Positions 54,277-62,819 of a stretch of DNA of 64,000 bases are shown here, one piece after another. The first letter of the stretch is position 1. Each line of letters starts with the position of its first letter. Below the pieces are notes generated by a model that saw only the letters and a list, made by a program, of their open reading frames with translations, had not been told where the DNA came from and ran no database searches. The stretch spans positions 6,831,386-6,895,385 of the forward strand of contig NZ_VFPP01000001.1 in the NCBI RefSeq assembly GCF_006716745.1, read 5' to 3'. The position numbers and the translations under genes are program-made. Origin of the DNA: Saccharothrix saharensis. GTDB lineage: Bacteria; Actinomycetota; Actinomycetes; Mycobacteriales; Pseudonocardiaceae.

Positions 54277-56609
54277 GGGTTGTGCGGTGGCCTTGGCGGC
54301 GCGAGGCGGGGCGTCCTGCTGCTGCTCTGCCCGTGCGGCGGGGGGAGTGGCGGGGGTTGCCGCCGATCCAGCGGGTGGTGCGGGCGCACCCGTTGGTGAA
54401 CCCGGTGGAGCGGTTCTCCGGGTCGTTGACATCGTGGCGGTCGCCGGGCTACTTGGCGCCGTTGGGGCATCGGGTGGGGGTGGAGGAGCCGTCGGGGGTG
54501 ATCGACGGGGTGGTGCAGCGGGTGGTGGAGATGCCGGTCGCGCGGCCTGCGGAGGTGGAAGGGCGCGGTTCGCGGGTGGGTGGTGCGTGGTCGCGGATCC
54601 TCGGTGCGGTCGGTGCGGGGGTTCAGCCGGGTGAACCGCGTGAGACCGCCGTGGTGCGGCAGGAGGTCGGGCAACCGGTGCAGCGGTTGGCCTCCGACCC
54701 GACGCCCACCGGGAGCCCGACGGGGAGTCGCGACGCTGCAACAGATCCTGCAACCGCGCCGTCCTTCGCGGGTCCGCCGCCGCTGAACCCGCCGACGACA
54801 CGAGTCCCGGCCGCCCTCCCGAGCCGGAACCCGGTGAGCGAGCCCGTGTCGACCGGCCCGGTGGTGGATGAGGTGCCGGCGACTGCTGGGTCGGTGAGCG
54901 AGGCAGCGGTGGTCCAGCGCGATTCTCGTCGCGACCTCGCAATCAGATCCGCAGGGCACAGTCCGGCCGGTCGGCAATCGAGGACCGAGGTACCGCCGGT
55001 GTGGCGGTCGGTCGGCGAGGTTCCGGCCGGACGTGGGCCGGCGGCCGACTCGCCGACTGCTCGACGCCCGGTGGACCAGCCGCCGACCGCGCGGCGTCGA
55101 GTGGGCGACGGTCCGACAGTGCAGGGTCCGGTCGGTGGGGTTGCGGCCGGACGTGGGCCGGCGGCCGACTCGCCGGCCGTCCGGGACCAAGGGGGTCAGC
55201 CGCCGGCTGCGCAGCGCCTGGTGGGCGGGGGTTCGGCTGGACAGGGGTTGGTGGGTGAGATCCCGGCCGGACGTGGGCTGGTGGGTGACTCGCCGGCTGC
55301 TCAGGGCGGAGCGGGTGGGTTGTCGAGCCCGCCGGATCGGGCGGGTGCGGTGCCGGCTGCGCAGCGTCGGGTGGACGAGGGGGCGGCTGGGCAGGGGTTG
55401 GTGGGGGGAGCTCCGCAGGCGGGGCGAGGCCGGGTCGGCGAGGTCGCGTCGGTGCAGGGGTGGGTGACTCGAGGGCGGGCGGGTTCGGAACCGGTGAGCG
55501 CAGGTCCGGTGAACCCCGGACCATCGAGCCCCGGACCAATGGGCCCTCGACTTGAGCGCCCACGTCCGGTGGGCTTCGGTCCGGGCAACGCGGGTGTGGT
55601 GGGTGCGGGTCCGGCGGGTGCGGGTCCGGTGAGTCCCGGTCTGGTGAGCGCGGGTTCGGCGAACCTGAGGTCGGTGGGTGCGGGCCCGGCGGTGAGTGTG
55701 AGCCGAGCGAGTGAGGAGCCGGTGCCGGGCGTGAGTCGCGGTGGCCGGGAGCCGGTGCTGGGTGTGAGTCGTGTGAGTGAGGAGCCGGTGCCGGGTGTCA
55801 GCCGGGTGAGTTCAGAGCCGGTGGGTTCGAGTCAGGTGGGTTGGGAGCCGGCGGGTTCGGGTTTGGTGGGTTCGGATTCGGTAGGTCTGCGGCCGGTCGG
55901 TTCGGGGCCGGTGGGTGTGGGGCCGGTGGGTGTGGGGCCGGTGGGTCTGCGGTCGGTCGGCCAGGAGCCGGTGGGTGTGGGATCGGTGGATCTGGGGCCG
56001 GTGGGCCATGAGTCGGTGGGCCGGGGGCCGGTGGTTCAGCGAGTCCCCTCGCGCGCCGTTGAGCATGATCCGGGCATGGGGGCTTCAGCCGGCCCTCAGC
56101 CGGTGGCTCGGGCACTGGTGGGGCTCGGGCCCCCGCTGTCGCGTTCGACGGTCACGCGGTCCGTGGGGCAGGGCACGCCGCCGGTGACGGGCCAGGCCGG
56201 TGGGGCCGGGAAGTCCGAACGGCCGGCGGTGGTCGCCGGCGGATCGGAGGTTCCGGTCCAGGCGGTGGCCGGCGTGCAGCGGGTGGCGGTGGAAGTGGGG
56301 CGAGGGAGGGGGTTGGGCATGCCGATCACTTCCGGGGAACGGGCCAGGCCGGCGCTGGCGGAGCAACCGGCCGTCGTCCAGGTCGTGCAGAGGGAAGTGG
56401 AAGTGCTGTCGGCTCAGCCGTCGCCCGAGCCGTCGGCACCACCGGCCGATGTGGTGGCACCGGCGCAGACGCATGCGGACGGCGACGTGGTGGGACCGGA
56501 GCCCGAGGAACTGCTGAAGAAGCTCTACGACCCGCTCGTCCGGCGGCTCAAGGCCGACCTGTGGCTCGACCGCGAACGGCGCGGGGCGTTGACCGATCGG
56601 TGGAGGTGA
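54273..56609 (+). CDS. Long disordered Val/Pro/Gly repeat protein of the injection system
   Basis: This 778-residue protein has a conserved-looking N-terminus (LPPIQRVVRAHPLVNPVERFSGSLTSWRSPGYLAPLGH, about residues 30-70) and C-terminus (EELLKKLYDPLVRRLKADLWLDRERRGALTDRWR). About 620 low-complexity residues of degenerate repeats lie between them: GRGPAADSPAA, GVSRVSEEPVP and GPVGVGPVGV types. Several VVQR tetrapeptides are dotted through it. It has no membrane helix. The C-terminal motif recurs in CIS proteins encoded at this position, so the real function probably lies in the ends. Length variation of the middle would be expected. The GTG start overlaps DUF6760. Confidence 0.72.
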   Translation: MRVVRWPWRREAGRPAAALPVRRGEWRGLPPIQRVVRAHPLVNPVERFSGSLTSWRSPGYLAPLGHRVGVEEPSGVIDGVVQRVVEMPVARPAEVEGRGSRVGGAWSRILGAVGAGVQPGEPRETAVVRQEVGQPVQRLASDPTPTGSPTGSRDAATDPATAPSFAGPPPLNPPTTRVPAALPSRNPVSEPVSTGPVVDEVPATAGSVSEAAVVQRDSRRDLAIRSAGHSPAGRQSRTEVPPVWRSVGEVPAGRGPAADSPTARRPVDQPPTARRRVGDGPTVQGPVGGVAAGRGPAADSPAVRDQGGQPPAAQRLVGGGSAGQGLVGEIPAGRGLVGDSPAAQGGAGGLSSPPDRAGAVPAAQRRVDEGAAGQGLVGGAPQAGRGRVGEVASVQGWVTRGRAGSEPVSAGPVNPGPSSPGPMGPRLERPRPVGFGPGNAGVVGAGPAGAGPVSPGLVSAGSANLRSVGAGPAVSVSRASEEPVPGVSRGGREPVLGVSRVSEEPVPGVSRVSSEPVGSSQVGWEPAGSGLVGSDSVGLRPVGSGPVGVGPVGVGPVGLRSVGQEPVGVGSVDLGPVGHESVGRGPVVQRVPSRAVEHDPGMGASAGPQPVARALVGLGPPLSRSTVTRSVGQGTPPVTGQAGGAGKSERPAVVAGGSEVPVQAVAGVQRVAVEVGRGRGLGMPITSGERARPALAEQPAVVQVVQREVEVLSAQPSPEPSAPPADVVAPAQTHADGDVVGPEPEELLKKLYDPLVRRLKADLWLDRERRGALTDRWR

Positions 56610-56615
56610 GACGGT

Positions 56616-57047
56616 ATGGCCGAGGTGGATGAGGCGGTGTCCGTGTGCTTCGTCGTGCGCATCGACGACGAGAGCCTCGGCTCCTTCAACAGCTGCGACG
56701 GGCTCGGCGTGGAGTTCACCGTCGAGCAGCGCGAAGAAGGCGGCAACAACGGGATGGTGTGGCAACTGCCCACCCGGATCAAGTACTCCAACGTCAAGCT
56801 CTCCCGCCCGGTCACCAAGGACAGCGCGAAGATCATCAAGTGGATCGCGGGCATGGCGGCCGGCGTCACGCGCAAGACCGCGATCATCGAAGCGCGAACG
56901 CTCGCGGGCACGGTGATCGCCAGTTGGGCGCTCTCCGGCGTCGTCCCGGTCCGGTGGAGCGGACCCCAGCTGTCCGCCGACTCGCCCAAGGTCGCCACCG
57001 AGACCCTGGAACTCGCCCACCACGGCTTCCTCAGCACGGCGAGGTGA
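56616..57047 (+). CDS. Second tube protein (gp19-like), tube initiator candidate
   Basis: This 143-residue protein has the gp19-like fold signature FVVRIDDESLGSFNSCDGLGVEFTVEQREEGGNN and ends LSADSPKVATETLELAHHGFLS. It differs from the main tube protein at 53230 and is next to the baseplate genes. This matches the second tube protein (Pvc5-like) that forms the first layer on the baseplate. ATG 56616 lies six bases after the previous stop. Confidence 0.85.
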   Translation: MAEVDEAVSVCFVVRIDDESLGSFNSCDGLGVEFTVEQREEGGNNGMVWQLPTRIKYSNVKLSRPVTKDSAKIIKWIAGMAAGVTRKTAIIEARTLAGTVIASWALSGVVPVRWSGPQLSADSPKVATETLELAHHGFLSTAR

Positions 57048-57051
57048 CGCC

Positions 57052-57810
57052 ATGGCCTCCCCGATCACCTTCACCTCGGCGGGCTCCCCGAGGGCCACCA
57101 GCTACGCCGCGCCCACGAACCTCCAGAAAGCCCTCCTCAGCGTGCACCGCCCACCCAAGGCCGGCGGCGCGGCGAAACCCGGCGACCTGCTGCACGAGAT
57201 CACCTTCCAGTTCAACCCCAAGGAACTGTCGCTGAGCAAGAACGCCAAGTGGGAGCGCAGCCGCCAACCCAACGTGGCCAAGAGCGGCACCCCGGAGTTC
57301 AAGGGCTCGGACCCGGTCAAGCTCGCCCTGGAGATCTTCCTCGACGCCACCGAGCACATGGACGACGGCGTGGTGAAGAAGGTCGAGCAGCTCTTCGCCT
57401 GCTGCGTGCCCACCGAGGACAGCCGGCAGCACGGCAAGGGCTCACCACCGTGGGTGATCTTCAAGTGGGGCGGCATGACGGGGTTCCCGGCGTTCGTCGC
57501 GCGGGTCGCCGCCAAGTACACCCTGTTCACGCCCGCGGGCGTGCCGGTCCGCGCCACCTGCACGGTCGACCTGGAGGAGATCGCCGGGGAGCAGGGAGGC
57601 CAGAACCCGACCTCGGGCGCGCTGGCCGCCCGCGACTCCCACGTCCTCGTCGCGGGCGACACGCTCCAGTCCGTCGCCTACAAGGCCTACGGCAACGCCG
57701 GGCTGTGGCGGGAGATCGCGGAGGCCAACGACATCGACGACCCGATGCGGCTGCGGCCCGGCACCCGCCTGCTGGTGCCCGCGTTGGAGGAGATCCGCGA
57801 TGGCCGGTGA
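57052..57810 (+). CDS. LysM-containing baseplate protein (gp53/Pvc7-like)
   Basis: This 252-residue protein has an N-terminal domain with LLHEITFQFNPKELSLSKNAKWERSRQP (about residues 47-73). A C-terminal LysM-type domain begins SHVLVAGDTLQSVAYKAYGNAGLWREIAEAND (about 197-228) and ends PGTRLLVPALEEI. In CIS particles the LysM protein clamps tube to baseplate; binding of peptidoglycan is not implied. ATG 57052 is four bases after the tube stop. The 3' end overlaps the spike gene by 11 bases. Confidence 0.88.
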   Translation: MASPITFTSAGSPRATSYAAPTNLQKALLSVHRPPKAGGAAKPGDLLHEITFQFNPKELSLSKNAKWERSRQPNVAKSGTPEFKGSDPVKLALEIFLDATEHMDDGVVKKVEQLFACCVPTEDSRQHGKGSPPWVIFKWGGMTGFPAFVARVAAKYTLFTPAGVPVRATCTVDLEEIAGEQGGQNPTSGALAARDSHVLVAGDTLQSVAYKAYGNAGLWREIAEANDIDDPMRLRPGTRLLVPALEEIRDGR

Positions 57811-59620
57811 GACCTTCGCCAACTCCCTCGTGGTCGAGGTCGGGTCGGCACCGCTGCCCGCCGACGTGAAGGCCCTGCTCACGCACGCCTACGTGGACGA
57901 CAGCCGCAACCTGCCCGACGTGTTCGTGCTCCGCTTCCGCGACCCCGGCCACGTCGTGCTCGGCAAGGGCGGGTTCACGATCGGCGCGAAGATCGTGCTC
58001 AAGGTGCAGACCTCCGATCCGGGCGGCCCGCAGCCGCTGCTCACCGGCGAGGTCACCGCCGTCGGCGTCGAGCTGGACGCGGGCGGCACGTTCACCGAGG
58101 TCCGCGGCTACGACCTGGGTCACCGGCTGTTCCGCGGCCGACGGGTCGCCGCCTACCCGAACATGACCGTCCCCGACGTGGTGCGCAAGGTCGCGCAGCG
58201 GGCCGACATCCCGGTCGGGCGGCTCGACGACGTGCGCGGCTTCGGCCGGCCGCACACCCAGCTCAGCCAGGACGGCGTGAGCGACTGGGAGTTCCTGTCC
58301 CGCCTCGCGGCGCTGGTCGGCGCGCAGATCGCGGTGGTGGAGGGCAAGCTCGAGTTCCGGCTGCCCCAGGAGCCGACGTCCGCGCCCGCCGTGCACGCCA
58401 GGGCCGGGACGAGCCCGCTGGTGCTGGAGATGCACCGCACGCTGCTGTCGCTGCGCGCCGCCATCACGGCCGCCGAGCAGGTGCGCGAGGTGCGGGTGCG
58501 CGGCTGGGACGACGAGACCAAGCAGCCGGTCGTGGCCGCGAAACCGGCGGAAGCGCTGGGCACCGAGGTCACCGGCGTGGACCCGGTGGTGCTGGGCGGC
58601 ACGTTCGCGAGCCCGCCGTTCCTGGCCGGCGGTCCGCACCGCACCCAGGCCGTGGCCGACGCGGTCGCCACCTCACTCGCCACCCAGCTCGGCGGCGCGT
58701 GCGCGGAGCTGGTCGGCGTGGCCCGCGGCAACCCGAAGCTGCGCGCCGGCACGGCCGTGGCGCTGACCAACATCGGCGAGCCGTTCGCGGGCAAGTACAC
58801 GCTCACCGGCACCCGGCACCTGTTCACCGAGCAGGTCGGCTACACCACCGAGTTCACCGTGTCCGGCCGCCAGGAGCGCTCCCTGTACGGCCTGGCCAGT
58901 GGCGGCACGGGTGGCTCGGGCGGGCCCGGCCGCGGCCTGGTGCCCGCCATCGTCAGCGACGTGCGCGACCCGGCGGGAGCCGGCCGGGTCAAGGTCACCT
59001 ACCCGTGGCTCGCGCCGGACTTCGTCAGCGGCTGGGCCCGCACCGTGCACGGCAGCGCGGGCAACGGCTACGGCGACCTCGTGCTGCCCGAGGTCGGCGA
59101 CGAGGTGCTGGTCGGGTTCGAGCACGGCGACTTCGACGCGCCGTACGTGCTCGGCGGCCTCTACAACGGCAAGGACGAGCCGCCCACCTTCACCAAGGAC
59201 CCGGTGGACGCCAACAGCGGTGAGGTCGCCGCCCGCGGGTTCGTCTCGCGCAAGCACCACAAGGTCGAGTTCGTCGAGGACGAGGGCATCACGATCGCCA
59301 GCGGCGACGGGAAGTTCGTGGTCCGGCTCGACCAGCGCACCCAGGTCGTCGAGGTGACCAGCGGCAAGGCGGTGACGATCAAGGCTCGGGACGGGGTCAC
59401 CATCGACGCCGGCACCGGCTCGCTGGAGCTGAAGGGGCAGCGGATCACCGCCACCGCGCGGGCCGACGTGGCGATCGAGGCGGGCGCGCGGCTCAAGGCG
59501 TCCGGCACGGCCGGCGTCAAGGTCGAGGGCGCGACCGTGGCCGTGACCGGTCAGGGCCAGGCGGAGCTGACCGCGAGCGGCCCGGTGACCGTGCGCGGCG
59601 CGGTCGTCCGGATCAACTAG
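57800..59620 (+). CDS. VgrG/gp5-gp27-like central spike protein
   Basis: This 606-residue protein joins a gp27/gpD-like base (residues 1-370, with YDLGHRLFRGRRVAAYPNMTVPDVVRKVA) to a gp5 OB-fold (LVPAIVSDVRDPAGAGRVKVTYPWL, about 390-415, and GDLVLPEVGDEVLVGFEHGDFDAPYVLGGLYNG). A C-terminal beta-helix needle with repeats (GVTIDAGTGSLELKGQRITATARADVAIEAG) follows. It is the membrane-piercing spike and carries no appended effector domain. ATG 57800 overlaps the LysM gene. Confidence 0.92.
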   Translation: MAGETFANSLVVEVGSAPLPADVKALLTHAYVDDSRNLPDVFVLRFRDPGHVVLGKGGFTIGAKIVLKVQTSDPGGPQPLLTGEVTAVGVELDAGGTFTEVRGYDLGHRLFRGRRVAAYPNMTVPDVVRKVAQRADIPVGRLDDVRGFGRPHTQLSQDGVSDWEFLSRLAALVGAQIAVVEGKLEFRLPQEPTSAPAVHARAGTSPLVLEMHRTLLSLRAAITAAEQVREVRVRGWDDETKQPVVAAKPAEALGTEVTGVDPVVLGGTFASPPFLAGGPHRTQAVADAVATSLATQLGGACAELVGVARGNPKLRAGTAVALTNIGEPFAGKYTLTGTRHLFTEQVGYTTEFTVSGRQERSLYGLASGGTGGSGGPGRGLVPAIVSDVRDPAGAGRVKVTYPWLAPDFVSGWARTVHGSAGNGYGDLVLPEVGDEVLVGFEHGDFDAPYVLGGLYNGKDEPPTFTKDPVDANSGEVAARGFVSRKHHKVEFVEDEGITIASGDGKFVVRLDQRTQVVEVTSGKAVTIKARDGVTIDAGTGSLELKGQRITATARADVAIEAGARLKASGTAGVKVEGATVAVTGQGQAELTASGPVTVRGAVVRIN

Positions 59621-59670
59621 TCCGGACCGACCAGGACGGACCAACCAGCCCGGAGCAACCAGGAGGGGAC

Positions 59671-59952
59671 GTGCCACCAGCGGCGAGGGTCGGCGACCCG
59701 ACCGGGCACCCCGGCGTGCTGGCGCCGCCGGGCGTGCCGACCGTGCTCATCGGCGGGATGCCCGCGGCCACCGTCGGCAACCCGCACACCTGCTCGTTCC
59801 CCGGCCTGCCACCGCACCCGCCGACACCCGTGCTGCCGCCCGGCTGCCCGACCGTGCTCATCGGCGGCAGGCCCGCGGCCCGGATGGGCGACCTGGCGGG
59901 CTGCGGCGCGCCGGTCGTCGTCGGCTGCCCGACCGTCCTCATAGGAGGGTGA
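59671..59952 (+). CDS. PAAR-domain spike tip protein
   Basis: This 93-residue protein is a PAAR domain: PAARVGDPTGHPGVL at the start and repeated CPTVLIGGRPAARMGD units with the Cys/His metal ligands (HTC and CPT positions). It folds into the cone that sharpens the VgrG-like needle. GTG 59671 follows GGAGGGG. A 50-bp gap with CCGGACCGACCAGGACGGACC repeats separates it from the spike gene. Confidence 0.9.
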   Translation: MPPAARVGDPTGHPGVLAPPGVPTVLIGGMPAATVGNPHTCSFPGLPPHPPTPVLPPGCPTVLIGGRPAARMGDLAGCGAPVVVGCPTVLIGG

Positions 59953-59953
59953 C

Positions 59954-60367
59954 GTGGACTTCATCGGCCGCGGGCTGGCGTTCCCCGTGCACACCGACGC
60001 CACCGGTTCCGTCGCGCTCGTCGGCGGCGAGCGCGAGATCGTGGAGAGCATCCGGCTGGTCCTGGCCACCGCGCCGGGCGAGCGGCCGATGCGACCGGAG
60101 TTCGGCTGCGCCATCCACGACCTGGTGTTCGCGCCCGCCGACGCGGCCACCGCCGGGCGCATCGCCTACGAGGTGCGGCTGTCGCTGGAACGCTGGGAAC
60201 CGCGCATCACGCTCACCGACGTGTCCGTGGGCTTCGACGAGGTCGACCGGGGCACCCTGCTCATCGACATCCGGTACGCGTTGCGCGGCACGAACGACCC
60301 GCGCAACCTGGTCTTCCCCTTCTACGTCATCCCGCCGCACGAGGCCGACGAGGAGGGCACGCCATGA
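59954..60367 (+). CDS. Baseplate wedge protein, gp25-like
   Basis: This 137-residue protein has the gp25/GPW family pattern: GLAFPVHTDATGSVALVGGEREIVESIRLVLATAPGERPMRPEFG, where PGERPMRPEFG is the conserved wedge motif. It initiates sheath polymerisation on the baseplate. The GTG at 59954 begins two bases after the PAAR stop. The gene overlaps baseplate J by four bases. Confidence 0.92.
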   Translation: MDFIGRGLAFPVHTDATGSVALVGGEREIVESIRLVLATAPGERPMRPEFGCAIHDLVFAPADAATAGRIAYEVRLSLERWEPRITLTDVSVGFDEVDRGTLLIDIRYALRGTNDPRNLVFPFYVIPPHEADEEGTP

Positions 60368-62307
60368 CGTCCCTGCCCACGCCCAACCTGGACGACCGCC
60401 GGTTCCAGGACCTGGTGGACGAGGCCAAGCGCCGCGTGCAGCAGCACTGTCCGGAGTGGACGGACCACAACGTGTCCGACCCCGGCGTCACGCTGATCGA
60501 GGCGTTCGCGCACATGACCGACGAGCTGCTGTACCGGCTCAACCGCGTGCCCGACCTGCACTACCTGCGGTTCCTCGACCTGATCGGGGTGGCGCTGTTC
60601 CCGCCGACCGCGGCGCGCGGCGACGTCACGTTCTGGCTGTCCGCGCCGCGCGACGTGCCGGTGGTCGTGCCCGCGGGCGCGCAGGTCGCCACCGAGCGCA
60701 GCGAGGTCGAGGACCCGGTGGTGTTCACCGTGGACCGGGAGCTGGCGATCGTGCCGTGCGCGTTGACGCACCTCGTGACCGCGGTGGAGGACGTGTCCAC
60801 CCCGCCCGCCGACCGCACGGACGAGCTGCGCGACGGCAAGGAACCCGAGGTGTTCGCGTCACCGCCCGCACCCGGCGACGCCGTCCTGTTCGGGCTGTCC
60901 GACGCCGTGCCCGGGTGCGCGGTGCTGCTGCGCGTCGAGGCGCACGCCGAAGGCCGCGGCGTCGACCCGCGCGACCCGCCGTGGGCGTGGGAGGCGTGGA
61001 ACGGCTCCGGCTGGAGCCCGTGCGAGGTGGACCGCGACAGCACCGGCGGCTTCAACCAGCCCGGTGACGTGGTGCTGCACGTGCCGCACTCGCACGCCGT
61101 GTCCGTCGTCGCCCGGCACCGCGCCGGGTGGCTGCGGTGCCGGGCCGTCGCACCCGCGCCGGACCGGCCGTTCTACCAGCGCGCGCCGAGACTGGTGTCC
61201 GTCACCGCCGCCACCATCGGCGGCACGACCGGCGCGACGCACGCGGACGTCGTGCGCGGCGAGACGGTCGGCGTGTCGGAAGGCGTGCCGGGGCAGCGGT
61301 TCCCGCTCGCCCGCACGCCGGTCGTGGTGGACGACGGGGCGCTCGTGGTGGAGGTCGCCGCGCCCGACGGTTGGGAGCGGTGGACCGAGGTGCGGTCGTT
61401 CGCCGAGTCCGGGCCCGCCGACCGGCACGTGGTGCTGGACCGGGTCGGCGGCGAGGTGATCTTCGGGCCGGCGGTGCGGCAACCCGGTGGCGGCGTGCGG
61501 CTGTACGGGGCGGTCCCGGCGAAGTCGGCCGCGATCCGGGTGCCCGAGTACCGCACGGGCGGCGGGCTGCGCGGCAACGTGGCACGCGGGTTGCTGCGGG
61601 TGCAGCGCGACCCGGTGCCGTTCGTGACGGCGGTGACCAACCGGCGGCCCGCGTCCGGCGGGGTGGCGGGGGAGTCGGTGCGTGACGCGGCGGTGCGCGG
61701 GCCGCTGCTGCTGCGGACCCGGGACCGGGCCGTGACCGCGGAGGACTACGAGGTGTTGACGCGGGAGGCCGCGCCGGAGATCGCCCGCGTGCGGTGCGTG
61801 CCCGCGAGCCCCGGGTCGGCGGCGGTGCGGGTGCTGGTGGTGCCGTCGGTGGGCGCGCACGAGGAGTCCGACTTCGCCGCGTTGCAGCCGGACGCGGACG
61901 TGCGCGGTCGGATCGAGCGGTTCCTGGAGGAACGCCGGTGCGTCGGCGCGCGCGTGTCCGTGGAGCCGCCGTACTACCAGGGCGTCACGGTGGTGGCGCA
62001 GCTCCGGGCGAAGGCCGGGACGCCCGAGGACGTGCTGCGGACGCGGTCCGTGCAGGCGTTGTACGACTACTTCAACCCGGTCAGCGGCGGACCGGACGGT
62101 GACGGGTGGCCGTTCGGGCGGCCCGTGCAGTCCGGTGAGGTGTTCGCGGTGCTGCAGCGGCTGCCCGGGGTGGAGCTGGTCGAGGAGATCAAGCTGTTCG
62201 GGGCGAATCCGGTGACCGGCGACCGCGGCACCGCGGTGGCCCGGCTCGACCTGCCCGTGAACGGGCTCGCGTTCTCCTACGGCCACCAGGTGCGGGTGAC
62301 GCGATGA
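60364..62307 (+). CDS. Baseplate J-like protein (gp6 type)
   Basis: This 647-residue protein has the gpJ-like start PTPNLDDRRFQDLVDEAKRRVQQHCPEWTDHNVSDPGVTLIEAFAHMTDELLYRLNRVPDL. It also has the core VRDAAVRGPLLLRTRDRAVTAEDYEVLTREAAPEIARVRC and the C-terminal ALYDYFNPVSGGPDGDGWPFGR. It is the large wedge component ringing the baseplate. ATG 60364 overlaps gp25. Length and motif order match the eCIS members. Confidence 0.92.
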   Translation: MTSLPTPNLDDRRFQDLVDEAKRRVQQHCPEWTDHNVSDPGVTLIEAFAHMTDELLYRLNRVPDLHYLRFLDLIGVALFPPTAARGDVTFWLSAPRDVPVVVPAGAQVATERSEVEDPVVFTVDRELAIVPCALTHLVTAVEDVSTPPADRTDELRDGKEPEVFASPPAPGDAVLFGLSDAVPGCAVLLRVEAHAEGRGVDPRDPPWAWEAWNGSGWSPCEVDRDSTGGFNQPGDVVLHVPHSHAVSVVARHRAGWLRCRAVAPAPDRPFYQRAPRLVSVTAATIGGTTGATHADVVRGETVGVSEGVPGQRFPLARTPVVVDDGALVVEVAAPDGWERWTEVRSFAESGPADRHVVLDRVGGEVIFGPAVRQPGGGVRLYGAVPAKSAAIRVPEYRTGGGLRGNVARGLLRVQRDPVPFVTAVTNRRPASGGVAGESVRDAAVRGPLLLRTRDRAVTAEDYEVLTREAAPEIARVRCVPASPGSAAVRVLVVPSVGAHEESDFAALQPDADVRGRIERFLEERRCVGARVSVEPPYYQGVTVVAQLRAKAGTPEDVLRTRSVQALYDYFNPVSGGPDGDGWPFGRPVQSGEVFAVLQRLPGVELVEEIKLFGANPVTGDRGTAVARLDLPVNGLAFSYGHQVRVTR

Positions 62308-62819
62308 CGACACCGCACCCGCTGGCCGAGCGACTGCCCGCCGTGTACCTGGAGGACGGGTTCACGCAGCGGTTCCTGGTGGCGTTGGACGAGGTGCTGG
62401 CCCCCGTGTTCACCGCGCTGGACGGGTTCGCGGGCTACCTCGACCCCGGGATCGCGCCGGAGGACTTCCTGGAGTGGTTGGCGCACTGGGTGGCGCTGGA
62501 CGTCGGCGAGGGCCGGCCCCTGGCGCAACGGCGGGCGCTGGTGGCGCGGGCCGTCGAACTGCACCGGTGGCGGGGGACGCGGCGCGGGCTGGCCGAGCAC
62601 GTGGCGCTGCTGACGGGCGGCGACGTGGAGGTGCGCGACAGCGGCGGCTGCACGTCCACCGACCGGCCGGGATCGGCGTTGGCGGACGACCCGCCTCGCG
62701 TGCACGTCCGGGTGCGCGTGGCCCGCCCCGGCGACGTGGACCGGCCCCGCCTGGCCGCCGCGATCGCCGACGCGGTGCCCGCGCACGTCGCGGTGGAGCT
62801 GGAGGTGGTGGGGGAATGA
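62304..62819 (+). CDS. Phage tail protein I-like baseplate protein
   Basis: This 171-residue protein has the tail protein I/P2 gpI pattern: LAERLPAVYLEDGFTQRFLVALDEVLAPVFTALDGFAGYLDPGIAPEDFLEWLAHWVALDV followed by RALVARAVELHRWRGTRRGLAEHVALLTG, with the RGT motif. In CIS it acts as a wedge protein next to baseplate J. ATG 62304 overlaps its upstream neighbour, and its stop overlaps the zinc-ribbon gene. Confidence 0.88.
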   Translation: MTTPHPLAERLPAVYLEDGFTQRFLVALDEVLAPVFTALDGFAGYLDPGIAPEDFLEWLAHWVALDVGEGRPLAQRRALVARAVELHRWRGTRRGLAEHVALLTGGDVEVRDSGGCTSTDRPGSALADDPPRVHVRVRVARPGDVDRPRLAAAIADAVPAHVAVELEVVGE

